Positions 27,374 through 36,239 of a stretch of 64,000 nt of DNA are shown here, piece after piece. The notes under the pieces were generated by a model, which was not told the DNA's origin, searched no databases, and was given only the letters and a program-made list of their open reading frames with translations. Position 1 is the first letter of the stretch, and each line of letters opens with the position of its first letter. Made by a program: the position numbers and the translations under genes. Source of the stretch: Candidatus Limnocylindrales bacterium (GTDB taxonomy: Bacteria > Moduliflexota > Moduliflexia > Moduliflexales > JAUQPW01); NCBI GenBank assembly GCA_035559535.1, contig DATMBG010000050.1:11986-75985 (forward strand). The letters run 5' to 3'.

Positions 27374-28336
27374 ATGAAAGATATCATCTTGCTCGTTGGA
27401 CATGGCAGTCGTGATGATGAAGGAGCCGATGAGTTTAGGGAGTTTGCCGCAAAGGTTCAGGCAGTTATAAGGGATCAAAAACCTGATTTTCTGGAGGCGA
27501 TCCATTTCCATTCTGGAGAACAAGTCGTCAAACCTTGCTTTCTGGAACTGGCCGATCCTCCTATCCTCGATACCATCGATCACTGCGTGGCCGAAGGTGT
27601 CAGAAGAATCCTTATAATGCCGTTGTTTCTGGTTCCGGCAGGTCATATGAAAACCGATGTTCCCAGCTCGATTAATCTATCGCGAGTTCGTTATCCCCAG
27701 GTGGAATTTATTTACGGACCGCATCTGGGTATCGATCCAAGAATTCTTTCGATTTTAGATGAACGGTTAGATGAAGTAGAAGCTTCAGTACCTCCCAGGA
27801 GTCGAAAAGAAACTGCCGTATTATTGGTAGGGAGAGGTAGTCGGGATCCTGATGCCAATGGAGATGTTTACAAAGTAGCCCGCTTATTGTGGGAAGGTCG
27901 CGGTTTTGGTTGGGTAGAAACCTGTTTTGTAGGCATTACCTCTCCCCGGGTTCCGGAAGGTATACAGCGGTGTGTTCGTTTGGGAGCCCGTCGTATCATT
28001 GTACTTCCTTATTTTCTCTTTACGGGGATACTGGTCCAGCGTATTTACCGGCAGGCCGAAGCGGAAAGGAAGCGATTTCCGGCGGTGGAGATCCTGTGGG
28101 GAAAGCATTTGGGTGGGCACCCCAACATTCTGGAAGTTCTCCTTCAAAGGATCCAGGAAGCTTTAAACGGGGAAGTGCGGATGAATTGTGACCTTTGCAA
28201 ATACCGCGTACGCTGGCCCGGCTTTGAAGAAGATTATGGTCTACCTCAGATCTCTGATCTGGCCCATGGTTTACGGACAGGCCCTGGAGACCATGGACAT
28301 ACCCATCATCACCCCCACCATTCCCATGATTCTTGA
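27374..28336 (+). CDS. cbiX: Sirohydrochlorin cobaltochelatase CbiX, long form
   Basis: Inserts cobalt into sirohydrochlorin, the early-cobalt route. Two class II chelatase repeats are seen: LLVGHGSRDDEGADEF with the catalytic His, and LLVGRGSRDPDANGD, in which Arg replaces that His. The C-terminus has a MNCDLCKYR motif (MxCxxC, reported for long CbiX as a 4Fe-4S site) and a His-rich tail (HGHTHHHPHHSHDS). The ATG at 27374 is preferred over 27359 because CGGAGA lies just before it. About 320 residues. It overlaps cbiC. Confidence 0.93.
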   Translation: MKDIILLVGHGSRDDEGADEFREFAAKVQAVIRDQKPDFLEAIHFHSGEQVVKPCFLELADPPILDTIDHCVAEGVRRILIMPLFLVPAGHMKTDVPSSINLSRVRYPQVEFIYGPHLGIDPRILSILDERLDEVEASVPPRSRKETAVLLVGRGSRDPDANGDVYKVARLLWEGRGFGWVETCFVGITSPRVPEGIQRCVRLGARRIIVLPYFLFTGILVQRIYRQAEAERKRFPAVEILWGKHLGGHPNILEVLLQRIQEALNGEVRMNCDLCKYRVRWPGFEEDYGLPQISDLAHGLRTGPGDHGHTHHHPHHSHDS

Positions 28337-28967
28337 TCCAAAGGAAATTACGGCCCAGAGTTTTAAAATTATAGAAGAGAAATTAAAGGGGAGAGATTTT
28401 TCTTCCGCAACCTGGCCCATTATCCGTCAGGTTATTCATGCTACGGCCGACTTCGAATTTGCGGATAGTCTCCAGTTCCATCCCCAGGCCATAGATGCCG
28501 GAATAACTACCATCCGGGCCGGGCAAGATATTGTGGTGGATGTCCGGATGGTCGAAGTTGGGATCAATCAAATCCTTTTTCAAACTTTGGGTGGAAAAGT
28601 CCGTTGCTTTATTACCGACCCTGAGGTTCAAAAAATGGCCGAATCAGAAGGGATTACCCGATCTATGATGGCCATACGCAAGGCGGCTACGTGGATCAAC
28701 TCGGGAGGAATTTTTGTCATCGGTACTGCACCGACCGCTTTGTGGGAATTAATCGCTTTAGTTCAGCAGGGAAAAGTGTATCCCAGGTTGATTATCGGGG
28801 TACCCGTCGGTTTTGTTTCAACGGTGGAATCTAAGGAAGCTCTGAAGAAGTTAACTTCCATTCCATGGATTACTACGTCCGGGTTCAAAGGGGGTAGTTC
28901 CGTTGCGGTAGCCATTGTCAATGCGCTTCTTAAACTGGCCGTAGAAGGAGAAAGAACGAAAAAGTGA
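28326..28967 (+). CDS. cbiC: Precorrin-8X / cobalt-precorrin-8 methylmutase
   Basis: Moves the C11 methyl to C12, giving (hydrogeno)cobyrinic acid. RQVIHATADFEFADSL carries the catalytic His; TIRAGQDIVVDVRMVEVGI, GIFVIGTAPTALWELI and GVPVGFVSTVESKEAL follow. The ATG at 28326 overlaps the cbiX stop by 11 bases and gives MILDPKEITAQSF and 213 residues, the usual size. An ATG at 28293 is also possible. The frame runs open to 28188 inside cbiX, but that part is not family-like. Confidence 0.92.
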   Translation: MILDPKEITAQSFKIIEEKLKGRDFSSATWPIIRQVIHATADFEFADSLQFHPQAIDAGITTIRAGQDIVVDVRMVEVGINQILFQTLGGKVRCFITDPEVQKMAESEGITRSMMAIRKAATWINSGGIFVIGTAPTALWELIALVQQGKVYPRLIIGVPVGFVSTVESKEALKKLTSIPWITTSGFKGGSSVAVAIVNALLKLAVEGERTKK

Positions 28968-29025
28968 AGGGGAAGAAGGAGAGGAAAGAGGGATAAAACG
29001 CTTCCTCTTTTCTTTTTCCAGGAGT

Positions 29026-30111
29026 ATGAAAAAGAGGGGTTTACGTACCGGCTATACGACCGGATCCTGTGCTGCGGCAGCGGCAAAGGCGGCCACTTTG
29101 GCCTTACAACAGCAAAAGCCGGTAGAAACGGTAACGATTTGGCTCCCAATTCATCGGACTGCGACGTTTCAGCCGATAAACTGGCGCATAACGCCTGAGG
29201 AGGCTCATTGTGGTATTATCAAGGATGCTGGCGATGATCCCGATGTAACCCACGGCGCGGAAATTTGTGCCACGGTAACCTGGCGGGGGGAACCGGGTAT
29301 CGAAATTCGAGGCGGGATTGGGGTCGGTACGGTTACGAAACCGGGATTGGGACTAGAGGTGGGAGGGCCTGCCATCAATCGGGTTCCGCGTCGGATGATT
29401 ACCTACTCTGTGGAAGAGGCCCTTACTTCTTCCTCTCTTTCCCGTGGGGTCTGCGTTACCATTTCTGTTCCGAAGGGAGAGGAGTTGGCGAAAAAAACCA
29501 CCAATCCCCGATTAGGCATTTTGGGAGGGATTTCGATTTTGGGTACCACAGGAATTGTTAAGCCTTACTCTACGGCCTCGTGGAGGGCCAGTGTGATTCA
29601 GGCTATTAATGTGGCCGCTGCCAATGGCTGTCAGGAAATTGTGTTGAGTACAGGGAGTAGTAGCGAAAAATTTGCCCAACAGCTTCGACCTGATCTGCCC
29701 GAAATGGCCTTTGTAGATATGGGCATCTTTACAGGAGATGCTCTAAAAGCCAGTGTTCGGAATAAATTGGCCCGGGTAACGCTTTGTGGAATGATTGGAA
29801 AACTCTCAAAGATTGCCCAGGGACATTTTCAAACCCACGTTGCCGGAAATCAGGTGGACCTTGGTTTTTTAGCGAATATAGCCGAACAGTGTGGGGCTCC
29901 CGAGTCTGTTCTGATGGAAATTCGAACGGGTAATACGGCCCGTCATTTCATGGAAATCGCTCTGGCACACGGCCTTAAAGAGGTCTTCCCCCTCATCTGT
30001 CGGCGGGTCTGTCAACAATGTTTTGATTATATCCAAGGTCAGATAACCGTTGAAGTTATTCTCTTTGATTTCGACGGAAAAGTATTAGGACATGCCAGCA
30101 CCGAGTCCTAA
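29026..30111 (+). CDS. cbiD: Cobalt-precorrin-5B C1-methyltransferase
   Basis: Anaerobic-route methylase. RTGYTTGSCAAAAAKAA is the standard CbiD opening. GVGTVTKPGLGLEVGGPAIN and LSTGSSSEKFAQ-LRPDLPEMAFVDMG follow. Length is 361. CCAGGAG directly precedes the ATG. CbiD has no counterpart in the oxygen-dependent pathway, so with CbiG it marks the early-cobalt route here. Confidence 0.95.
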   Translation: MKKRGLRTGYTTGSCAAAAAKAATLALQQQKPVETVTIWLPIHRTATFQPINWRITPEEAHCGIIKDAGDDPDVTHGAEICATVTWRGEPGIEIRGGIGVGTVTKPGLGLEVGGPAINRVPRRMITYSVEEALTSSSLSRGVCVTISVPKGEELAKKTTNPRLGILGGISILGTTGIVKPYSTASWRASVIQAINVAAANGCQEIVLSTGSSSEKFAQQLRPDLPEMAFVDMGIFTGDALKASVRNKLARVTLCGMIGKLSKIAQGHFQTHVAGNQVDLGFLANIAEQCGAPESVLMEIRTGNTARHFMEIALAHGLKEVFPLICRRVCQQCFDYIQGQITVEVILFDFDGKVLGHASTES

Positions 30112-30166
30112 GTGTTGAGTTCTGGGGATTGAGTAAAAACTCCGCACTCCGCACTCAGGACTACTG
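30106..30166. repeat. CTGAGT-type word repeat before cbiET
   Basis: AGTCCTAAGTGTTGAGTTCT on the left and CTCCGCACTCCGCACTCAGG on the right form an approximate inverted pair. It fills the gap between cbiD and cbiET and begins at the cbiD stop codon. Confidence 0.8.
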
Positions 30167-30169
30167 GAT

Positions 30170-31486
30170 GTGATCAGTATTATCGGTATCACCGATGCAG
30201 GGCCGGCTGGTCTGCCGGTTAAAGTGTTAGATCGTATACAATCTGCCGAGGTTTTATGCGGTGGAGAGCGACACCTGGCCCTTTTTTCAGAGGTAAAGCC
30301 GAAGCATTCGATCGGATTTGAACGGTGGCTGATCAAAAACAATTTAGCCGAGTTGACTCAATATTTGAAGCAAGAAGCTACCCGGAAACAGATTGTTGTC
30401 CTGGCCTCTGGAGACCCTAATTTCTATGGGATTGGTAGTTATCTTAGTCGGCATTTACCCAAGGATTGGATAGAAATCTTTCCCAATGTTACCACCGTGC
30501 AGTTGGCCTTTGCACGTATCAAAGAATCCTGGCAGGATGCCGTGGTAGTTAGTGTGCACGGTCGACCCATTGATCCCATCATTGAAGTTGTTCGACGACA
30601 TCCTAAAGTAGCCATTTTTACAGATCCTGATCATACCCCAGGGGTAGTCGCCAAAGCTCTTCTGGCAGCCGGTATTTCTAAACGGCGGGCAGTGGTTTGT
30701 GAACATTTGGATGGGGTTCAGGAACGAATTGTAGAAACAACTCTGGAAGCTCTTCCGGATCAATCGTTCGATCCCCTGAATATTCTCATCCTTTTAGATG
30801 AGAGGGGAAGGGAAGAGGAGGAGAAAAGAAGGGAATCGTCCGCATCTATCTATCCCATATCCTTCTCTTCCCCTGCTTTTTCCGTTTTGGGAATTCCCGA
30901 TACGGAATTTACTGCAAAAAAGGGATTGATGACCCGACAAGAGATTCGGGTCATCAGTCTGGCTAAATTGCAGTTAAGGGAGGATAGCATAGTCTGGGAT
31001 ATCGGTGCAGGGAGTGGTTCTCTATCCATCGAAGCAAGCCGGATTGCCCGTGAAGGGAAGATCTTTGCGGTGGAGAAAGACGAAGAGTGTATCCGGCATA
31101 TCCGGAACAATTGTGCTAAGTTTGGAATAACCCGAATTAACCTGACCGAAGGTTGGGCGCCGGAAGCCTGTCGAGACTGGCCGTCACCCGATGCCGTATT
31201 TATAGGTGGAAGTGGGGGAAAAATGAAAGAAATTCTGGATATGATTTTTTCCCGGCTTCGTCCAAACGGTCACCTGGTTCTCAACCTGATCTCTTTAGAG
31301 CGGCTTTATGAAGTGATGGAACGTCTTCGAGCTCAGGGTTGGATTCCAGAAATTACCCAGGTTTCCATCGCCCGGAGTAAAGAAATCCTGGATATGACGC
31401 GATTAGTCCCTCTAGATCCGGTTTTTATTGTGTCCGCACGAAATGAAAGACCCGGAGACATCGAGGCGCGGGGACCCGGAAATTAG
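30170..31486 (+). CDS. cobL: Precorrin-6Y C5,15-methyltransferase, fused CbiE-CbiT (CobL type)
   Basis: It methylates C5 and C15 and decarboxylates the C12 acetate. The CbiE half (residues 1 to about 205) has IIGITDAGPAGL and ASGDPNFYGIGSYLSR. The CbiT half has IWDIGAGSGSLSIEASRI (SAM-binding) and DAVFIGGSGGKMKEILD. Between them is a charged linker (ERGREEEEKRRESS) whose DNA is a GGGGAAGGGAAGAGG / CTTCTCTTCCCC imperfect palindrome. The start is GTG at 30170, within 4 bases of a repeat. Length is 438. Confidence 0.94.
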   Translation: MISIIGITDAGPAGLPVKVLDRIQSAEVLCGGERHLALFSEVKPKHSIGFERWLIKNNLAELTQYLKQEATRKQIVVLASGDPNFYGIGSYLSRHLPKDWIEIFPNVTTVQLAFARIKESWQDAVVVSVHGRPIDPIIEVVRRHPKVAIFTDPDHTPGVVAKALLAAGISKRRAVVCEHLDGVQERIVETTLEALPDQSFDPLNILILLDERGREEEEKRRESSASIYPISFSSPAFSVLGIPDTEFTAKKGLMTRQEIRVISLAKLQLREDSIVWDIGAGSGSLSIEASRIAREGKIFAVEKDEECIRHIRNNCAKFGITRINLTEGWAPEACRDWPSPDAVFIGGSGGKMKEILDMIFSRLRPNGHLVLNLISLERLYEVMERLRAQGWIPEITQVSIARSKEILDMTRLVPLDPVFIVSARNERPGDIEARGPGN

Positions 31487-31527
31487 TTCCTGGTCTTGCG
31501 CTTCAAAAAGCTCCCCGGTGCGTTATC

Positions 31528-32277
31528 ATGGCTTATGGCACTCTCTATGCAGTTGGAGTAGGACCTGGAGATCCTGAGTTGATTACTCTTAAAGGATTAC
31601 GCCGACTTCAGTCCGCTTCGGTCATTTTAGTTCCTCAAAAAGATTCTTCAACGGAAAGCCAGGCTTATCGAATTGCTAAGACCTATATCAATCCGGAGCG
31701 CCAGAAAATTATTTTTCTTCCGCTACCCATGACGAAAGATTTAAAGCGACTCAATTCGGCCTGGGAGGAGATCCTTAAGAAGGTTATCCCGGTTCTGGAA
31801 GCGGGACAAGATATGGTTTATATCCTGGTAGGAGATCCCTTTTTCTATGGAACCTTTATTTATCTTTTCAAGCTTTTAAAAAGTCGAAGCCCCTCTATTC
31901 CCATTGAAGTGATCCCGGGGATCTCTTCTATTCAAGCGGCTTCTGCCTGGGTCCAGTGGCCTCTGGCCGTAGCCGAGGAACGGGTAGCTATTCTACCGGC
32001 TACCTATGAGGAAGGGGAATTCGGGGATTACGCGGGTCGTGCGGGCCCGATCTCTCCTTTTCTGCGCCAGACCCTGGAACAATTCGATACCGTGGTGTTA
32101 ATGAAGATTCACCGGGTTTTTGACAAAGTCTTGAACCTTCTGGAGGAGTTAGGTCTGCTAGAAAATACCATCTATGTGGAGAAAGTAGGATTTCCAGAAG
32201 AACGTATGGTACGAGACCTTAGAACCTTACGGGGTAGGGAGCTTCCTTACCTTTCTTTACTCATCATCAAGAAATAG
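31528..32277 (+). CDS. cbiL: Precorrin-2 / cobalt-factor II C20-methyltransferase
   Basis: SAM-dependent tetrapyrrole methylase that methylates C20. LYAVGVGPGDPELITLKGLR is the usual start. VYILVGDPFFYGTF (CbiL/CobI have GDP..YST/GTF here), EVIPGISSIQAAS and TVVLMKIHRVFDKVL follow. Length is 249. It starts ATG and is separated from cobL by a short gap that contains a GAGGCGCGGGGACCCGG remnant. Confidence 0.93.
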   Translation: MAYGTLYAVGVGPGDPELITLKGLRRLQSASVILVPQKDSSTESQAYRIAKTYINPERQKIIFLPLPMTKDLKRLNSAWEEILKKVIPVLEAGQDMVYILVGDPFFYGTFIYLFKLLKSRSPSIPIEVIPGISSIQAASAWVQWPLAVAEERVAILPATYEEGEFGDYAGRAGPISPFLRQTLEQFDTVVLMKIHRVFDKVLNLLEELGLLENTIYVEKVGFPEERMVRDLRTLRGRELPYLSLLIIKK

Positions 32278-32278
32278 A

Positions 32279-32377
32279 GGTCGAAAGGCCGGAAGTTACA
32301 ATTTTAACTTTCGACCGGAGTACGGGCATAGCCCCTCCTTCTCCCTCCCCGTGTACAGGGAGGGTAGGGGTGGGGTC
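32279..32377. repeat. Two inverted repeats between cbiL and cbiFG
   Basis: GGTCGAAAG (32279-32287) pairs with CTTTCGACC (32308-32316). Further right CCCTCCC (32343-32349) pairs with GGGAGGG (32358-32364), inside a CCTTCTCCCTCCCC/AGGGTAGGGGTGGGG family that also appears at 36045-36160. No T-run is seen. Confidence 0.7.
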
Positions 32378-32393
32378 CTGACAGTTTGGGTTT

Positions 32394-34376
32394 GTGAAAG
32401 GAAAAGTCTATTTTATTGGAGCTGGACCGGGTGATCCGGAATATCTGACGGTAAAGGGAAAACAGATTTTGGAAAAGGCCGATTTTATTTTGTACGCAGA
32501 TTCTTTGGTTAGCCCTGAGATCCGTCGATTTGCAAAATCCGATGCCAGGATAGAAGGGAGTTCTCACCTTCATCTGGATGAAATTATGGCCAAAATCATC
32601 CAGGCTGCCCGGGAAGGTCAGATAGTGGCCCGGGTCCATAGTGGAGATCCGAGCCTGTACGGGGCCATTCAGGAGCAAATCGTCCGTTTAAATGAAGCCG
32701 GGATTCCCTATGAAGTGATCCCGGGGGTTAGCTCGATATTTGCCGCTGCTGCAAGATTAGGAATCGAATTGACGGTTCCAGAAGTGGCTCAAACCCTTAT
32801 TTTAACCCGGATAGGGGGTCGTACACCGATGCCTCCCCAGGAGGAATTAAGAAAATTGGCGGTCCATCAAACCACCCTGGCTATTTTTCTCAGTGCCTCT
32901 CATATCCGAAAAGTTGTAGAAGAATTGAGAGAAGGAGGTTATAGTCCAACTACTCCGGTAGCGGTCCTGTACCGGATTACCTGGCCCGATGAACAGGTTA
33001 TTCTAACCACTCTGGATCGGGTTGCCGAAGAAGTTATCCGGAGCAGAATTACCAAACAAGCCCTTATTTTGGTAGGACCTGCCCTGAAATCGTTAATCGA
33101 CCTTGACAGGGATCGAGGGGAAGACCTTAAAACCTCCCGCCTTTATGATCGTACCTTTAACCACCTTTTTCGTAAAACCGATTTAAGAAAAGAATGGGAA
33201 AGTAAAGAGGTGAAAGGGGAAGAGGCAGGACTAAAATCCTCTGAACTTCCTTTCGGAGAGTTGGGAATTATTGCCCGAAGTTATCCCGGTGCCGAATTAG
33301 CCCGGAAGCTTCATCATCTGTTACCAGATAGCCAGCTTTATTTACCTGAAGATGTAAGGCAAAGGGTTATTTTGTCCAAAGAACTGCAGGGTGTTGTATT
33401 TTATAACGGTTCGGTTATTTCTCTGCTTCAAGATATTTTCACATCCCATCGGGGGTTGGTACTTTGTATGCCTCTAGGCATTGTAGTTCGAGCTCTAGGG
33501 AAGTTAGCCGGAGATAAGCGGTCAGATCCAGCCGTAGTCGTTGTGGATGAAGCGGGGAGATTTGCCATCAGTGTCCTTTCAGGCCATTTAGGTGGGGCCA
33601 ATCAACTCGCCCGACAAATTGCCGATTTACTGGGTGGTCAGGCCGTAATTACCACGGCATCGGAAGTTCATGATACCCTGGCCGTAGATTTACTGGGTAA
33701 ACCATGGGGATGGCATCTGGTTAACCCGGACCAGATAACTCCGGTGAGTGCTGCGGTGATTAATCGGGAACCTGTAGGGATTTATCAGGATTCCGGAGAG
33801 CGAAATTGGTGGTCTTCTCATCAACCCCTTCCGGGGAATATTCGTCTTTATACGGAACTGGAAGAGTTGAGAAAATCAGATTGCAAAGCGCTGATCCTGA
33901 TCACACACTGGGAAAATAAAACGGTACCCGGGACCTCCTCCCTTCTCCCTTTGTGTCCTGTGGTAATCTATCGACCTAAAAGTCTTGTGGTCGGAATCGG
34001 ATGTACCCGGGGTATCTCTGCGGAGGAGGTAGAAGAGGCCTTATTTTCTTTATTAAAACGCCATCAACTGGCCTTTGAGAGTATCCGAAATCTGGCTACT
34101 ATAGACTTAAAAAAAGAGGAAACGGGATTGAGAGTTTTCAGTGAGAAATATCGTTTATCCCTCGATATATTTAGTAAGGATCAAATTAACACCGTTAAAG
34201 ATCTTCCCCATCCCTCTGAAGTCGTTTTTAAACAGATAGGAGTATGGGGAGTTTGTGAACCTGCCGCCCTGCTAAGCGCCCAACGTCAATCACCCTGTCA
34301 GAAGGCCAGGCTTTTAGTAGAGAAATCTATCTATGATCGGATAACCCTGGCCATTGCAGAAATTGATTTTGGGTAG
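32394..34376 (+). CDS. Fused precorrin-4 C11-methyltransferase and cobalt-precorrin-5A hydrolase (CbiF-CbiG)
   Basis: 660 residues. The first about 240 are a tetrapyrrole methylase of the CbiF/CobM type: VYFIGAGPGDPEYLTVKG, RVHSGDPSLYGAIQEQ and EVIPGVSSIFAAAA. The rest is CbiG, which opens the ring lactone and releases acetaldehyde: QGVVFYNGSVISLL, FAISVLSGHLGGANQLAR, VITTASEVHDTLAVD and the C-terminal LVVGIGCTRGISAEEVEEAL. It starts at GTG 32394. The linker region (ESKEVKGEEAGLKSS) is low complexity. The fusion joins two consecutive pathway steps. Confidence 0.93.
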   Translation: MKGKVYFIGAGPGDPEYLTVKGKQILEKADFILYADSLVSPEIRRFAKSDARIEGSSHLHLDEIMAKIIQAAREGQIVARVHSGDPSLYGAIQEQIVRLNEAGIPYEVIPGVSSIFAAAARLGIELTVPEVAQTLILTRIGGRTPMPPQEELRKLAVHQTTLAIFLSASHIRKVVEELREGGYSPTTPVAVLYRITWPDEQVILTTLDRVAEEVIRSRITKQALILVGPALKSLIDLDRDRGEDLKTSRLYDRTFNHLFRKTDLRKEWESKEVKGEEAGLKSSELPFGELGIIARSYPGAELARKLHHLLPDSQLYLPEDVRQRVILSKELQGVVFYNGSVISLLQDIFTSHRGLVLCMPLGIVVRALGKLAGDKRSDPAVVVVDEAGRFAISVLSGHLGGANQLARQIADLLGGQAVITTASEVHDTLAVDLLGKPWGWHLVNPDQITPVSAAVINREPVGIYQDSGERNWWSSHQPLPGNIRLYTELEELRKSDCKALILITHWENKTVPGTSSLLPLCPVVIYRPKSLVVGIGCTRGISAEEVEEALFSLLKRHQLAFESIRNLATIDLKKEETGLRVFSEKYRLSLDIFSKDQINTVKDLPHPSEVVFKQIGVWGVCEPAALLSAQRQSPCQKARLLVEKSIYDRITLAIAEIDFG

Positions 34377-34401
34377 TTGTCTGGAAGATCGGTTTATTTT
34401 T

Positions 34402-35211
34402 ATGAACGGTAAACTTTATCTGGTAGGAATAGGCCCTGGTAGCCTGGAACATATGACCTATGCGGCCCGGAGAGCCATTGAAGAAAGTCAGATTCTTATT
34501 GGCTATCGTGTTTATATCGATTGGATTGCTAAGGATCCTGCCGGGTCTTCGTTACTGGAGGGTAAGCAGATCATCCGTAAGGAAATTACAGAGGAAAGGG
34601 TACGGGCTCGTTTATCAATTGAAAAGGCTTGCGAGGGGAATATCGTTGCACTGATTTCCGGTGGAGATGCAGGAATTTATGCCATGGCAGGATTGGTCTT
34701 TGAGATCTTATCCGAGTGGAAGGAGAGTAAAACCCGGTTACCTCCCCTTGAGGTCATACCCGGAATTACAGCCGCGCAGGCAGCGGCTTCTCTGCTGGGT
34801 GCACCACTCATGAACGATTTTGCCTGTATCAGCCTGAGTGATCTTTTAACTCCCTGGGATCAAATTGCCCTGCGACTTCAGGCTGCAGCCCAGGCTGATT
34901 TTGTAATCTGTCTTTATAATCCTCAAAGCCGCCAGAGAACCTGGCAAATTCAAGAAGCTCGACGTATTTTGCTTCGTTATAGATCACCGGAGACCCCGGT
35001 GGGGATTGTAAGTAATGCCTATCGAGAGGGACAAGAGGTAGTGATAACAACTCTGGAAAAGATGATCCACCATCCGATTCATATGTCAACGGTTCTTATT
35101 ATTGGAAATCGCTCGACGTGGGTTCTGGATGAGTGGCTGGTGACTCCCAGGAGGTTTTCCGGCTCCTCCTGCGGAGATGGTTTCGAGGGTTCAGGTAATT
35201 TCAAAAAATGA
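34402..35211 (+). CDS. cobJ: Precorrin-3B / cobalt-factor III C17-methyltransferase
   Basis: Methylates C17 and contracts the ring. KLYLVGIGPGSLEHMTYAAR is the typical opening, then LIGYRVYIDWI, LISGGDAGIYAMAG and FACISLSDLLTPWDQI. The ATG at 34402 is chosen because the frame upstream (to 34354) only overlaps cbiG. The length of 269 is usual for CbiH/CobJ. Its last 30 residues include a Gly/Ser-rich tail with no family match. Confidence 0.93.
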   Translation: MNGKLYLVGIGPGSLEHMTYAARRAIEESQILIGYRVYIDWIAKDPAGSSLLEGKQIIRKEITEERVRARLSIEKACEGNIVALISGGDAGIYAMAGLVFEILSEWKESKTRLPPLEVIPGITAAQAAASLLGAPLMNDFACISLSDLLTPWDQIALRLQAAAQADFVICLYNPQSRQRTWQIQEARRILLRYRSPETPVGIVSNAYREGQEVVITTLEKMIHHPIHMSTVLIIGNRSTWVLDEWLVTPRRFSGSSCGDGFEGSGNFKK

Positions 35212-35975
35212 ATGAAGAAGCAAAACCCATGGGTAAAGTTTATCTGGTTGGAGCAGGCCCTGGAGACCCGGGACTTATTACTTTGAAGGGGATCCAATGT
35301 ATTCAACAGGCCGATGTAATCTTGTATGATTACCTGGCTTCTGAAGAGTTATTAAGGTATGCTGCACCGGGGGCCGAAATCATCTATGTAGGTAAGCAGG
35401 CCAGTAACTTCCAGACCGATCAAAAAATAATTAACCAGAAGATGATTGAGGGGGCAAGATCCGGGAAGATCGTAACCCGATTGAAGGGAGGGGATCCCTT
35501 TGTTTTTGGTCGGGGTGGGGAGGAAGCAGAAGTTCTGGCCGAGGCCGGAATCCCCTTTGAAATAGTTCCCGGGGTGACTTCAGCCATTGCCGTTCCTGCC
35601 TATGCCGGAATTCCCGTTACCCATCGATCTTATAGTTCCATGGTTACCATTTTAACGGGCCATGAAAGCTCCCATAAGAGCGAATTTCAAATCGACTGGA
35701 GCTTGCTGGCTCGGGAAGGACAAACTTTAGTCATTTTAATGGGGCTTAGAAATCTCCCTTACATCGTTAAGCAGCTCCTGGAATACGGTAAGCCCCCTCA
35801 GACTCCGGTGGCCCTCATTGAATGGGGTACAGTAGCCGAACAGAAAGTGGCCATAGGGAACTTACAAAATATCGTCGAAAAAGCCGTCGAGCAGAACTTC
35901 AAACCTCCTACGACGATCATTATCGGCGAGGTCGTCCAATTACACAAGAAATTGAATTGGTTCGGTAAAACGTAG
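35208..35975 (+). CDS. cobA: Uroporphyrinogen-III C-methyltransferase
   Basis: Makes precorrin-2 from uroporphyrinogen III, the entry step. GKVYLVGAGPGDPGLITLKG, VTRLKGGDPFVFGRGGEEAE and PGVTSAIAVPAYAGIPVTHR are classic SUMT motifs. Length is 255. The ATG overlaps the cobJ stop (ATGA), so the two are translationally coupled; a second ATG at 35229 is also possible. It is the last gene of the B12 cluster. Confidence 0.95.
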   Translation: MNEEAKPMGKVYLVGAGPGDPGLITLKGIQCIQQADVILYDYLASEELLRYAAPGAEIIYVGKQASNFQTDQKIINQKMIEGARSGKIVTRLKGGDPFVFGRGGEEAEVLAEAGIPFEIVPGVTSAIAVPAYAGIPVTHRSYSSMVTILTGHESSHKSEFQIDWSLLAREGQTLVILMGLRNLPYIVKQLLEYGKPPQTPVALIEWGTVAEQKVAIGNLQNIVEKAVEQNFKPPTTIIIGEVVQLHKKLNWFGKT

Positions 35976-35981
35976 GAAACT

Positions 35982-36000
35982 CCTTTAAAAATTTTTAAGG
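35982..36000. repeat. AT-rich palindrome after cobA
   Basis: CCTTTAAAAATTTTTAAGG is nearly self-complementary and starts 7 bases after the cobA stop. It has no separate T-run and could be a weak bidirectional end for the B12 operon. Confidence 0.4.
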
Positions 36001-36044
36001 TATTACACCGTTTACTTAATTTTGTTTGACTTTTAAGCGACCCT

Positions 36045-36160
36045 TACCTTCGGTCCCTCTCCCACGCTGCAGAAGAAAGGAGCCGATGGATTTCCGGGCC
36101 GATTCCCCAGGTGCCTCCTCTCCCGAAGCTTCGGGAGAGAGATTGGGGGTGAGGGGGAAT
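36045..36160. repeat. TCCCTCTCCC...GGGAGAG intergenic element
   Basis: A CCTCTCCCGAAGCTTCGGGA hairpin (36116-36140 region) is embedded in TCCCTCTCCC on the left and TTGGGGGTGAGGGGG on the right. Variants of this design are common repeats in environmental bacterial genomes. The gap 35976-36239 between the B12 cluster and the minus-strand cupredoxin gene holds nothing else that I recognise. Confidence 0.65.
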
Positions 36161-36239
36161 CACATAGTATTTATCTTTCTATAACCTTAACAAATGGACT
36201 TTTCCTTATTAAGAAATTCAGTATCTCAATTTTACTGTT

